A stretch of DNA of 45,069 bases from positions 1 to 45,069 of the forward strand of contig JANXEU010000001.1 of the NCBI GenBank assembly GCA_025058055.1, in the 5' to 3' direction. Origin of the DNA: Candidatus Calditenuaceae archaeon. GTDB lineage: Archaea; Thermoproteota; Nitrososphaeria_A; Caldarchaeales; Calditenuaceae. Position 1 is the stretch's first letter. Each line of letters starts with the position of its first letter. Under the pieces are notes generated by a model. That model was given only the letters and a program-made list of their open reading frames with translations. It ran no database searches and was not told the origin of the DNA. Positions 15,958 through 24,475 of the stretch are shown piece after piece. The position numbers and the translations under genes are program-made.

Positions 15958-18429
15958 GTGCGAATCGAAGTCCTGTGCCGTGACGAGTACTCTGAACTCT
16001 TAGGAGACAAGGAGGTGAACGGAAGGGTCCTCAACGTCGAGCGCGTTATCGGGGAACTTACCCGCTCTGTTAGAGCTGAGATCGACTCTGCGCTTTCTGA
16101 GAGAAGGCGGTGGCTCGATGACCGAACGCCTGCGAGGGAAAAGTGCCGGTTCCCTTCATGGGATGAGCATTTCAGGGACTCTGACGGCAACGTCAGGACG
16201 TTCAGGGAGATAGTTCAAGGACTGATCGACAACTTCCTCTCACGCGACAGCGCGATCGCGTGGAGGCTGAACGACCGCGTCTCCGTGCCTGACGAAGCGA
16301 ACCCGTTACTGAGAGCAGGTCTCGAGCTCACGGGCCCTTGGTATCCGCTCAGCAGGGCCATACATCAGATAAACTCGGACGTGGTAACGGCTTTCGAGGA
16401 CGAGGAGGACGCGTCGCCTGCTTGGTACGTTCCTCACCGCTCGGGAATGAGGTGCCCAGCAGTCTGGGAGGGGCGACGGAACGTCAAGCTTGTCCTCTCG
16501 GGAAAAGTGCCCAAGCCATACGTCGAGAGTGGTAAAGTTTACGAGATCCTTAAGCCGAGGGAGAAATGGCCGGTCGTCTTTCACAGGCTCCCGGGCATAC
16601 ACCTTCTTGATCGTTACGTCCTCGTCGAAGGTAGGCCGGCTCCAGCGATCGTCGTTTCGGCGGTGATCTATGCCCTCAATAACTACGACTCCCTCAGGCG
16701 ATCGGGTTCAGGAATTTACTTCTACGTGCCGAAAGTCATGACGCCGCGAGAGGCCCTCGTCATAGAGAGACTTCTCAGAGGGCTCGAGGACCTAATGGCA
16801 CTTAGAAGGGGTGAGATCAAGATCGCGATGCTTTACGAGGAAGGGATGGCCGGCCTCTACTTGCCGGTAATCCTTTGGATCTGGAGAGAGAGGCTCCTGA
16901 AGTCCAGCAACGGCCGCTGGGACTACTTGGGGTCGCTGATCGAGATGTGGAAGGACGAATCAGTCTTTCCCGACCCTCAGAACATCACCATGACCTCTCC
17001 TAACATGATGGTCTATCAACGCTACAACGCTCTCCTCATGCTAATGGCAGGACTCAATAAGGGTGAGCTTCGCGCAGCACCGGTCGGTGGTATGGCCGCG
17101 GTCATGCTTTACCCACAAACCGATTATTACGGTCGCAATAGGTACAACGCTCGAGCAGTAAGGGGGATTAAGATCGACAAATTGAGGGAGCGACTGACGG
17201 GGCTGGTATTCGTCGCGGAGGACGTTCAGAGGGACGCGATCGTAACGCTAGAGGACGTTCTTAGGGGGAGGTACAAGGGCCGTCTATATGATCTCTTCAG
17301 GCAGAGCTGGGTTGCCACGAAGGAGGAACAGTACGTCGCAGCTGGCAACGTCCCCCTCAGAGCGAGGCTCGAGGACCTACAGGGGATCATCGACGCACCG
17401 ATCGAGTATGTGGAGATCAACGGCGTCAGGTTGCCCACACCAGAGAGCGGCCTAACAGACGAGGAGAGGAGGAGGTTCATCGACCTCGGACTCCTCACCG
17501 TCGATGGCAAGATCAGGCCTTGGGTCGTGCTCACTTCAGAACTCAAAGAGCCTGAAGACCTCTTCTCTGGTGTTCTCTGGGAAGGGAGGACTCTCTGGGA
17601 AGCCCTTTACTCGGTACCTGATGGCGACGTGACCGTGGAGCACATACAGCACGCCTTCTACATGGCCGCGAACTACGCCTTTCAGATCCTCAACGGAAAC
17701 CTCGCTGCTGCGATAGACGACTACGAGCTGAAACAGCGTTTCATGAACGACCTTGCGACCTACAGGATTTTCACGGCCTGGCTCTGGTCGCTCTACAAGA
17801 ACGGTGCCCCGGTGACTAGGGACGGACACCTGCTCGGCCCTCAAAAGACCGAAGACGGCGTCGTGCTCTCAAAGAAGACGCAACACCTCCCTAGGGGCAC
17901 GAAGTTCGATGAGGAGCTGCTCAACAAGATCTGGGAGTTGCACTACGAGTGGACTAGGGCCTTCTACGATGACCTAGACAGGATCGCTGCCGAGCGACTG
18001 ATCGTCGCGTTGAAGGGATCTGCCTCAGAAGAGCTGATAGAGAGGGTTAAGGAGGCGTTGAAGAGAGCCTACGGTTCGGGGCCGTTCGCGGAGATGAGCG
18101 ACGAGGAGGTCGCGCGATCTGTTGCGGGGATCCTCGGAGTCGGAGTAGATGAAGCAAAGAGAGAGGTGATCGCGAACGCCCCTAGGTTCGACAGGTCGAA
18201 GGCGGTCGTTGTCATGGAGTTCCTCAAGGCCCTGATAACGTGCCCGAGGTACGTGCAACACAACGCTCGATTGCTCTTCGCAATATCGGAGATGGACAAC
18301 GAAAAAGCGTTGATGGCGATCGACCTCATACTGAGACGCACGCATGAAGAAGTCGAGGAGCTGGTGAGGAAGGGGCAGGTCGACGCCGAGATGCTCACGC
18401 TGTACAGGTACGTATACGACCTCAGGTGA
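15958..18429 (+). CDS. aceB: Malate synthase, long archaeal form
   Basis: 823 residues, close to the ~824 of the Sulfolobus enzyme and much longer than bacterial MSA (~530). It condenses acetyl-CoA with glyoxylate to malate. Motifs in family order: LTGPWYPLSRAIHQINSD then FEDEEDASPAW (146-156), FYVPKV (255-260), a Glu-containing YEEG (~293), GRWDYLGS with Asp322 (these supply the Mg2+ ligands), TMTSPNMM, and PVGGMAA (~375-381). MND at 596-598 aligns with the catalytic-Asp motif MED of MSA and is followed by LATYRIFTAWLW. The C-terminal ~200 residues are an archaeal extension. GTG start with TATA support. The last 8 bases overlap the convergent priL gene. No isocitrate lyase lies nearby, so the glyoxylate source is unseen. 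Confidence 0.88.
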   Translation: MRIEVLCRDEYSELLGDKEVNGRVLNVERVIGELTRSVRAEIDSALSERRRWLDDRTPAREKCRFPSWDEHFRDSDGNVRTFREIVQGLIDNFLSRDSAIAWRLNDRVSVPDEANPLLRAGLELTGPWYPLSRAIHQINSDVVTAFEDEEDASPAWYVPHRSGMRCPAVWEGRRNVKLVLSGKVPKPYVESGKVYEILKPREKWPVVFHRLPGIHLLDRYVLVEGRPAPAIVVSAVIYALNNYDSLRRSGSGIYFYVPKVMTPREALVIERLLRGLEDLMALRRGEIKIAMLYEEGMAGLYLPVILWIWRERLLKSSNGRWDYLGSLIEMWKDESVFPDPQNITMTSPNMMVYQRYNALLMLMAGLNKGELRAAPVGGMAAVMLYPQTDYYGRNRYNARAVRGIKIDKLRERLTGLVFVAEDVQRDAIVTLEDVLRGRYKGRLYDLFRQSWVATKEEQYVAAGNVPLRARLEDLQGIIDAPIEYVEINGVRLPTPESGLTDEERRRFIDLGLLTVDGKIRPWVVLTSELKEPEDLFSGVLWEGRTLWEALYSVPDGDVTVEHIQHAFYMAANYAFQILNGNLAAAIDDYELKQRFMNDLATYRIFTAWLWSLYKNGAPVTRDGHLLGPQKTEDGVVLSKKTQHLPRGTKFDEELLNKIWELHYEWTRAFYDDLDRIAAERLIVALKGSASEELIERVKEALKRAYGSGPFAEMSDEEVARSVAGILGVGVDEAKREVIANAPRFDRSKAVVVMEFLKALITCPRYVQHNARLLFAISEMDNEKALMAIDLILRRTHEEVEELVRKGQVDAEMLTLYRYVYDLR

Positions 18430-19540
18430 CCTCGCGCCTTCCTACGTTAAGGTTGCCCCCAGATCCAGCCTTCATCAGCCGTGCGTACTGTCTCGGGTTC
18501 TTGATGCTGGCGGGACACAACCTCCCCTGCTCTATGCACAGGCCATGAGCTCGCATCGTCTGACATGAGGGGACCCAGTACTTCGTTCTCGAACCCTTCA
18601 AACCAGCTATGTGCTCAGTCTGATATCTCGCGATCCTCTCGTTGAAGTCAGCCCTCTGCGAGTAGATGCCGATCACGTCATCGACGGTGTAACCTATTGA
18701 GAGTAGGAACGCAGCAATCGCGAAGTTGCCGAAGTGTCCGACTTTTCCTCCTGACACGAGGCTCTGTTTCAGGGCCCTCATGCAGGGAGGCCAGCTCCCT
18801 TCTCCCCTGAAACCTCCATGTGGCTCACGTTTCGCCGCCCTCGCCAGAAGGACGCTCCTCACGGCCTCCAAACGCGTCATCAGCTCGCTCGGTACCTTCG
18901 GCTGCCCGACCTCAACGACCCTCTTTAGCGTCCTCGACTCGACCTCCTCGGCAGCCACCCTGATCAGCTCGCGCCTTGAGACGTAGACCCACCCGTTGTT
19001 GACGGTCCTGTTGACGAGCCTCCATTCGGTTCCATCGATCCCCTTCACGAGCCTCAGATAGTCTCTCAGCTTGATCTTGTAGGGCAGTCCACCCTTTCTC
19101 TCTTCCTCTGAGCTCTCAACGACGCCGCATTCGATGCTTAGCTCCTCGGTCAGTACATGTAACAGCGTTTGGTCGTCTTCGTCCGCGAGGAGGCGCTCCA
19201 CCCGCCTCGACTCGTAGAGAGACCATCTCCTAGCAAGCCAACGATCTCCTAGCGACGCGACCAGCATGAGCGCAACAGGAAAGCTAAGTATCTCAGCGTC
19301 TAGGTCTTCTGCAAGCCTCACCTCTCCAACGTCCTCGCCCTTTTCGACGGCCTCAACGACCCGCCGAACAGCGGCGTCGACAGCTTCAGAGTGCCAAGAA
19401 CTCGACAGCTCCTCCACCGTGGAACCCCAGTACTTGGAGACGTAATCCCTAGCGCCACTGACGAAAGGGTATTTCGCCATGAAGAGCTTTGAGTTGACGT
19501 AGAACTCTCTAGTCGGATCGGAGGCCACGGAGTAGGTCAC
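18422..19540 (-). CDS. priL: DNA primase large subunit
   Basis: 372 residues. The C-terminal domain holds the four cysteines of the [4Fe-4S] cluster (Cys253, Cys326, Cys335, Cys342) in the contexts PPCMRALK, SCQTMRAHGLC and CPASIKNP, with the conserved GHFGNFAIAAFLLSIGY segment between the first and second. PriL partners PriS to make RNA primers, and PriS is not in the window. The N-terminal YPFVSGARDYV helix is typical. The start may be GTG 19540 or GTG 19528; both overlap the end of the HD gene, indicating an operon aIF2-alpha/Nop10/HD/PriL. It converges with malate synthase, overlapping by 8 bases. Confidence 0.93.
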   Translation of the reverse strand: MTYSVASDPTREFYVNSKLFMAKYPFVSGARDYVSKYWGSTVEELSSSWHSEAVDAAVRRVVEAVEKGEDVGEVRLAEDLDAEILSFPVALMLVASLGDRWLARRWSLYESRRVERLLADEDDQTLLHVLTEELSIECGVVESSEEERKGGLPYKIKLRDYLRLVKGIDGTEWRLVNRTVNNGWVYVSRRELIRVAAEEVESRTLKRVVEVGQPKVPSELMTRLEAVRSVLLARAAKREPHGGFRGEGSWPPCMRALKQSLVSGGKVGHFGNFAIAAFLLSIGYTVDDVIGIYSQRADFNERIARYQTEHIAGLKGSRTKYWVPSCQTMRAHGLCIEQGRLCPASIKNPRQYARLMKAGSGGNLNVGRREVT

Positions 19541-20063
19541 CTATCAAAGTTGAGATTTCTTGGTCTTTTACGTTCTTTAAGGCCGACTCTGCGAACTCCT
19601 TGACTCCTTCCGTTCCGAGCTCATCGATGTATTCGACTGCCTGAAGCACCATCTCGAGCTTGTCGAGGTCCCGAACCAGCCTCCCCTCAGGACTGACGCC
19701 CATTCTGTATTCGCTCACTGCCTCTGTCAGAAGGTTCCTTACCGCGTCAGGAGCACGGTCGAGGATACGCGCCAACGCTGTGTCCTCAATCACCGACAGC
19801 CGCTCCTCGCCCAAGGACGCTTTCTCTCCGGGCATAAGGTCGCCGGTGAAGGCTTCTGGGAGATCGTGAAGGACCGCAATGAGCGCAGCCTTTCCGGGAT
19901 CAAGACCGCGCGCTGCCGCGAGGGCACACGATAAGACAGCCAGCGCGAGGGAGTGGTCGGCAACGCTCTCTGGATCTCTGACACCTCTGAGCCTCCACCC
20001 CTTCCTCTCCAGAGACTTGAGGGCTGAAGCTGCTGAGTGGAGCTCGAGTAGCCACGAGTCCAT
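19509..20063 (-). CDS. HD-domain phosphohydrolase (YfbR/HDDC2-like)
   Basis: 184 residues. Metal ligands follow the HD order: VADHS (His37), LHDLPE (His66, Asp67, then Glu70) and RDLDKLEM near residue 137. This pattern matches the 5'-deoxynucleotidase YfbR/HDDC2 group, which dephosphorylates deoxynucleoside monophosphates. The frame is open much further upstream, but that segment overlaps nop10. The ATG at 20063 lies one base after the nop10 stop and begins MDSWLLELHSAA, which is how homologues begin. The 3' end overlaps the priL start by ~32 bases. A nucleotide-pool role beside primase is attractive but inferred. Confidence 0.82.
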   Translation of the reverse strand: MDSWLLELHSAASALKSLERKGWRLRGVRDPESVADHSLALAVLSCALAAARGLDPGKAALIAVLHDLPEAFTGDLMPGEKASLGEERLSVIEDTALARILDRAPDAVRNLLTEAVSEYRMGVSPEGRLVRDLDKLEMVLQAVEYIDELGTEGVKEFAESALKNVKDQEISTLIGDLLRGLRSD

Positions 20064-20064
20064 T

Positions 20065-20262
20065 TCACTCAAGAGAACCTCCTCCAGACGTGGGGGAACT
20101 CTGAGACCTCCACCTCTCCAGGACGGACTTCGCCATTTCGTTAAGTATCGGACTACCTTCCTTGAACTGTTGCGGATGAGGAGACCTCGTTGGCGAGTTG
20201 CAGTTAGGACACGTCGACCTGAGAGTGTAAACTTTACACTTCTCACATCTGCGAATCCTCAA
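20065..20262 (-). CDS. nop10: H/ACA ribonucleoprotein subunit Nop10
   Basis: 65 residues, TTG start overlapping the aIF2-alpha stop. The zinc ribbon has Cys6, Cys9, Cys18 and Cys21 (RCEKC and TCPNC), then the diagnostic SPTRSPHPQQF segment. Nop10 bridges Cbf5 in the archaeal H/ACA RNP that makes pseudouridine in rRNA. The C-terminal ~18 residues (after ERWRSQ) are a Ser/Gly-rich tail beyond the usual ~55-60 residues. The aIF2-alpha/Nop10 order is the standard archaeal arrangement. Confidence 0.94.
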   Translation of the reverse strand: MRIRRCEKCKVYTLRSTCPNCNSPTRSPHPQQFKEGSPILNEMAKSVLERWRSQSSPTSGGGSLE

Positions 20263-21062
20263 ACCTTCTCCTGACCCTCCCTACCGAAGGGAAGGACCTC
20301 GACAACGTCACCCTCGTTCGAGAGCACACCCTTCATCTTCTCGATACACGAGCTGAGCTTCGACGCAGCGTCCTGCACATCCCTCCCTTCCACCCTGAGG
20401 AGGTATCTGGGTGACCCTATGACCGTAACCCTGATAGAGTTTGGGTCGATCGCGGTCGCCGTTTCGGCCGCCCTTCTGATCGCCTCCACACCTCCCTTCT
20501 TTGAGGAGAGCTTCACGATCGCCTTTACAACGTGACCAGGCCTCTTCAAGTCCCTGAGACACTTCTCAACGAGCTTGGTCGCGAAGACCTCTGGAAGCTT
20601 CACCCAGTCCGGCAATGGCTCACCCATGGCCAGCTCTTCTAAGAACGAGTATATGCTCAGTCCTCTGGCCCTTATCGGCCTGAGAAGCCCCTCCTCTACG
20701 ACGTGGGCGGGTGTTCCTGTCTCCTTCGCGACCGCGTCTATCAGTCTCACGACCTTTACCTTCCTGCTCCACTCTAACATCTTCTCGTCGTGCTCTTTGT
20801 TCGAGACCCTCCTGAGGCTGACGTCAACCTGAAGCGTATCGGGGTTGCTCCTGATCACTTTGAAGACGGTCCTCTGTCCAACTCTGAGGTAGTCGGATAT
20901 GTTCCTCACCCATTTGAGGGAGATCTCAGAGAGGTGAACGAACGCCTCCAAACCCTCGTACTCATCGAGGGAAAGGGTCGCGCCGTGCCTCTCGACCTTC
21001 TTGACCGTAGCTACCACCAACTCACCCTCCCTCGGAAAGCCTTCCTTCCTCAGTATCGACAT
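20259..21062 (-). CDS. eif2a: Translation initiation factor aIF2 subunit alpha
   Basis: 267 residues. An N-terminal S1/OB domain (GELVVATVKKVERHGATLSL, FVHLSEISLKWVRN) is followed by the helical domain (MLEWSRKVKVVRLIDAVAKE) and the C-terminal alpha/beta domain that binds aIF2-gamma. It is part of the heterotrimer that delivers initiator Met-tRNA. ATG start, with a TATA-like element (gctttttagaag on the minus strand, ~21085-21098) about 30 bases upstream. First gene of the run aIF2-alpha, Nop10, HD, PriL. Confidence 0.95.
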   Translation of the reverse strand: MSILRKEGFPREGELVVATVKKVERHGATLSLDEYEGLEAFVHLSEISLKWVRNISDYLRVGQRTVFKVIRSNPDTLQVDVSLRRVSNKEHDEKMLEWSRKVKVVRLIDAVAKETGTPAHVVEEGLLRPIRARGLSIYSFLEELAMGEPLPDWVKLPEVFATKLVEKCLRDLKRPGHVVKAIVKLSSKKGGVEAIRRAAETATAIDPNSIRVTVIGSPRYLLRVEGRDVQDAASKLSSCIEKMKGVLSNEGDVVEVLPFGREGQEKV

Positions 21063-21144
21063 CTCCGCTTAACCGCTTGGAGCTTCTAAAAAGCTTACCA
21101 AAGGCGCATCCGACTGGACTATGGCAGGAGATCCGTTGAGGTAA

Positions 21145-22362
21145 TCATCCGTGAGCTGTCGCTGAGACGATCTTTATCACGTCGCGGTCCTTGAGCCTGT
21201 GATCTGCAGGGACCCTCAGTCCTGTGCGAGCGTCGATGGCATACAGCAACCCCTTCGCGAGCTCCTTGTGGACCCTCTCGGCGAGTTCCCTGACAGTTGC
21301 GTCAGCTGGGACCAAGAAAGCGTCAGGAAGCACGTTCCCTGATCTGTCTGTCAGAGTCTTGACGTCGTACACGGGATAGACCGTGTTCATTCCAAGCAAC
21401 TTGAAAACCGTCACGTCTATCGCGAACTGAACACCGGTCCTCAGGTACCTCCCGAAGATCCGCTCGTTGATCACTTCCAGGGCCCACCTCTGCTGCTCGG
21501 TGAGGGCGCTCCCTCCTGTGATGACGAACTTTTCCTCTCCAGGCTTGTACCTTATGAGTCCCCGCTGCTCTGCCCTTCTGAGTATGAGCTCCGCCTCTGA
21601 GCTACACGGCACGACTATTTTGTCCGGGAACTTCTCGACTAGCTCCTGATAGAACAGCTCTGAGGTCTCTAGGTCGACCTTGTTCGCTACAATGATCGTC
21701 GGTTTCGAGATATCTCTCAAGACTTTGGCGAACTTCATGTCGTCGTTCATGTTCCAGTTCTCGAACTCCTTGCTCTCCAGTCCCGCCAACTTGAGGGCCT
21801 GCTCAACGTGTTCCGTACTTATCCTCATGCCGTGAAGGGGTTCGGCTATGGCTTCAGCAAGACGTTTACCAGCCTTGATCGATTTGGAGACCCTGTCTTC
21901 GTTCCGTTCGATCACTTTCATCAACCATATAACAAGCTCCTCCTCGATGTCGAAGACGTCGGCGACCGGATTTCCAGAACCGGGCTCTGTTAGTTTGCCC
22001 TCCTCATCGACGCTGCCCGAGGCGTCCACGACGTGTAGTAGTGCATCGGACTGTGAAGCAACCGCGAGGAACTGGTTGCCTAGGCCCTTGCCTGCCCAAG
22101 CACCCTTTATCAACCCCGGCAGGTCTATCAGCTCCAGCGGCAGGTAGCGCCAATCGTCGATGCAGGGAGCCGACTTGGGGCTACACTTTACCCCGAACTC
22201 CTTGTCGACACAGGGAGTTATCGCGTAGGCGATGCCGAAATTCGGCAGCTTCGTCGTGAAGGGATAACTCGATATCTCAGCGGACTGAAGAGTCGCTGCG
22301 TTAAAGAAGGTCGTCTTGCCTGTATTGGTCTTACCTATTAGCCCTAACCTTACCAACCTCAA
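21145..22362 (-). CDS. Obg-like GTPase, Ygr210/YchF subfamily with TGS domain
   Basis: About 405 residues. G1 is GLIGKTNTGKTTFFNAAT, with NTGKT rather than the bacterial NVGKS, which is the Ygr210-type wording found in archaea and fungi. G3 is LIDLPGLIKGAWAGKGLGNQFL, a DPSG-like HVVDASG follows, and G4 is ANKVDL. A cysteine-containing insert (VDKEFGVKC, CIDDWR) lies after switch I. The C-terminal TGS domain (~330-405) ends LKDRDVIKIVSA. These proteins associate with ribosomes. The start is uncertain: TTG at 22380, 22362 or 22356. I favour 22362 because a TATA-like ccttaatt lies ~25 bases before it and homologues begin just before G1. Confidence 0.87.
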   Translation of the reverse strand: MRLVRLGLIGKTNTGKTTFFNAATLQSAEISSYPFTTKLPNFGIAYAITPCVDKEFGVKCSPKSAPCIDDWRYLPLELIDLPGLIKGAWAGKGLGNQFLAVASQSDALLHVVDASGSVDEEGKLTEPGSGNPVADVFDIEEELVIWLMKVIERNEDRVSKSIKAGKRLAEAIAEPLHGMRISTEHVEQALKLAGLESKEFENWNMNDDMKFAKVLRDISKPTIIVANKVDLETSELFYQELVEKFPDKIVVPCSSEAELILRRAEQRGLIRYKPGEEKFVITGGSALTEQQRWALEVINERIFGRYLRTGVQFAIDVTVFKLLGMNTVYPVYDVKTLTDRSGNVLPDAFLVPADATVRELAERVHKELAKGLLYAIDARTGLRVPADHRLKDRDVIKIVSATAHG

Positions 22363-22459
22363 AATAGTCTTGACTCTCAAGAATTAAGGTATTTCCTGAA
22401 CAGTATCAGCATCGCTGCAAAGCTCTGAAATTCAGAGGTAGTTGCCCCTGATGAAGCTC

Positions 22460-24475
22460 TCAGGTCTTGAGGTAATCCTTCAGCTCTTCGTAGGCAGTCT
22501 TAACCTCGTCAACGGTCGCCTCGTCTTCTAGAGTGGTCACGTCGCCGAGCGGTGCCCCCATCACCACCGCCCTCAGAAGTCGCCTCATTATCTTACCGCT
22601 CCTAGTCTTGGGCAGCCCCTTGACGAAGAGAACGTCCTTCGGGACCGCGATCGGCCCATACCTCTCTCTGAGCCACTCCATCAGTTGTGCTTTGACCTTC
22701 TCAGACGGCATGTGACCCACCTTAAGGGTTACGAAGGCCAGCGGCACCTCTCCCTTAATCGGATCAGGAAGTCCCACGACCGCCGCCTCCGCGACAGCGG
22801 GGTTTGAGACAAGAGCCGATTCGAGCTCGAAGGTCCCCAACCTGTGGCCCGCGACTTTCAGCACCTCGTCCGCCCTCCCCGCGACCCAGATGTAACCGTC
22901 TTGGTCCTTGATGGCGTAATCTCCTGTGTAATAGATTCCGGGGAACCTGCTCCAGTAGACTCTGTTGTAGCCCGCCGGGTCACCCCACATCCCGGTCGGC
23001 GGCCCGAGCATGCCAGGCCAAGGTTTCTTTATCACCAGAAGACCCTTAGCTCCGGGCGGGAGCGGGTTGCCGTTCTCGTCAACGACTTCTACCTCTACTC
23101 CTGGTAGAGGAGGGCCGTTAGTTCCAGGCTTCAGAGGTACCAACATCAGTCCAGGAGCGTGACTGATCAATATGCCACCAGTCTCGGTCTGCCACCACGT
23201 GCTCCCAACTGGGCACCTCTTGCCGCCAACCACTTCGAACAGCCACCTCCACGCCGAGGGGTTGATGGGTTCACCGACGCTGTGGATCAGTCTTAAGGAA
23301 GAGAGGTCGTGCTTCCTCACAGGCTCTTCCCCGAACCTCATCAACATCCTCACAGCCGTCGGAGTCGTGTAAAGTATCGTGACGCCGTACCTCTCGACGA
23401 TGCTCCACCACCTGTCGGGCCCCGGGAAGTCTGGAGCGCCCTCATACATTACGATCGTCGCACCCTCCATCAAGGGTCCGAATGCGACGTAACTGTGTCC
23501 GGTCACCCATCCTATGTCGGCGGTACAATAGTAGACGTCATCGTCCCTGATGTCGAAAATCCATTTCATAGTGGCGTGAAGTATTACCGAGTAGCCGTGA
23601 TGATCGTGGATGATGCCCTTCGGCTTTCCTGTAGTGCCGGAGGTGTACAAGACGTAAAGGGGTTCATCTATCGTCATCCTCTCAGGTTCAACGTACGCGT
23701 TGACTGGTACCTGCGACAGCAAGTCGTCCATGAACACATCTCGCCCTTCCTTCATGGGAACTTCGTCACGCAACCTCCTAACTACGACTACCTTCTCTAT
23801 GCCGTCGTACAGCTGACACGCCGAATCCGCTACCTCCTTCAACCTAACCGCCTTTCCCCTTCTGTAGAACCCGTCTGCGGTCACGAGGAACCTAGCCCCA
23901 AGGTCTCTCATCCTCATCGCGAGGTTCTCGCTGGTGAAGCCACTGAACACGACGGTAAACGTAGCTCCAATTCTGGCACAGGCGTACAAGACCGCCGGCA
24001 GTTCCGGAATCATCGGCATGTAAATCGCCACCCTCTCTCCCCTACGGACACCGATGCGTGTCAACCCCGAGGCTATCCTGTTGGTGAGCCTCCACAAGTC
24101 GTAATAGGTGAGCTTCCTCACCTCCTTAGGTGAGCCACCCTCCTCCAAAGGCTCCCCCTCCCAGATGATCGCGACCTTGTTCCTCCTCCAGGTCTTCACG
24201 TGCCTGTCCAAGCACAGATAAGAGATGTTTTGAAGGGATCCTACGAACCACCTGTAGACGTTGGGATGCTCGCCGGGTAGGAGAACGTGGTCCCATTTCT
24301 TGAACCACTCGAGCTCGTTAGCGACGCCCTCCCAGAACCTCTCGAAGTCTCTTGTGGTGAGGTCGTGAAACTTCTGATAGGCTTGCGGATCGACCGTTCT
24401 GTTCTCCCAATTCTTGAGAACCAGCCTCTCTTCAAAAGGAAGCGGCTCGCTCTGAAAAGACTCGTAGCTCATCAA
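22460..24475 (-). CDS. acs: Acetyl-CoA synthetase (AMP-forming)
   Basis: 671 residues. It makes acetyl-CoA from acetate, ATP and CoA through an acetyl-AMP intermediate. Visible are TSGTTGKPKGIIHDHHG (P-loop-like A3), STWWQTETGG with Trp427/428 (the Trp that restricts the acyl pocket to acetyl/propionyl), YYTGDYAIKDQDGYIWVAGR (A8 hinge), and KTRSGKIMRR with Lys628, the lysine acetylated in bacterial Acs. The N-terminal cap (FERFWEGVANELEWFKKWD) is that of true Acs rather than medium-chain ligases. A propionate or 3-hydroxypropionate substrate is possible. Together with malate synthase it suggests acetate assimilation. The 5' region has several AT-rich boxes and the promoter is unclear. Confidence 0.92.
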   Translation of the reverse strand: MMSYESFQSEPLPFEERLVLKNWENRTVDPQAYQKFHDLTTRDFERFWEGVANELEWFKKWDHVLLPGEHPNVYRWFVGSLQNISYLCLDRHVKTWRRNKVAIIWEGEPLEEGGSPKEVRKLTYYDLWRLTNRIASGLTRIGVRRGERVAIYMPMIPELPAVLYACARIGATFTVVFSGFTSENLAMRMRDLGARFLVTADGFYRRGKAVRLKEVADSACQLYDGIEKVVVVRRLRDEVPMKEGRDVFMDDLLSQVPVNAYVEPERMTIDEPLYVLYTSGTTGKPKGIIHDHHGYSVILHATMKWIFDIRDDDVYYCTADIGWVTGHSYVAFGPLMEGATIVMYEGAPDFPGPDRWWSIVERYGVTILYTTPTAVRMLMRFGEEPVRKHDLSSLRLIHSVGEPINPSAWRWLFEVVGGKRCPVGSTWWQTETGGILISHAPGLMLVPLKPGTNGPPLPGVEVEVVDENGNPLPPGAKGLLVIKKPWPGMLGPPTGMWGDPAGYNRVYWSRFPGIYYTGDYAIKDQDGYIWVAGRADEVLKVAGHRLGTFELESALVSNPAVAEAAVVGLPDPIKGEVPLAFVTLKVGHMPSEKVKAQLMEWLRERYGPIAVPKDVLFVKGLPKTRSGKIMRRLLRAVVMGAPLGDVTTLEDEATVDEVKTAYEELKDYLKT

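Noticed and set aside
20064-20246. N-terminal extension of the HD-domain protein
   Set aside because: That frame lies over nop10, whose zinc ribbon and SPTRSPHP motif are unmistakable. The extension has no family match.
23309-24133. Long plus-strand frame of 274 codons inside acs
   Set aside because: It is antisense to the conserved acetyl-CoA synthetase core and its translation is Pro/Arg/His-rich without motifs.
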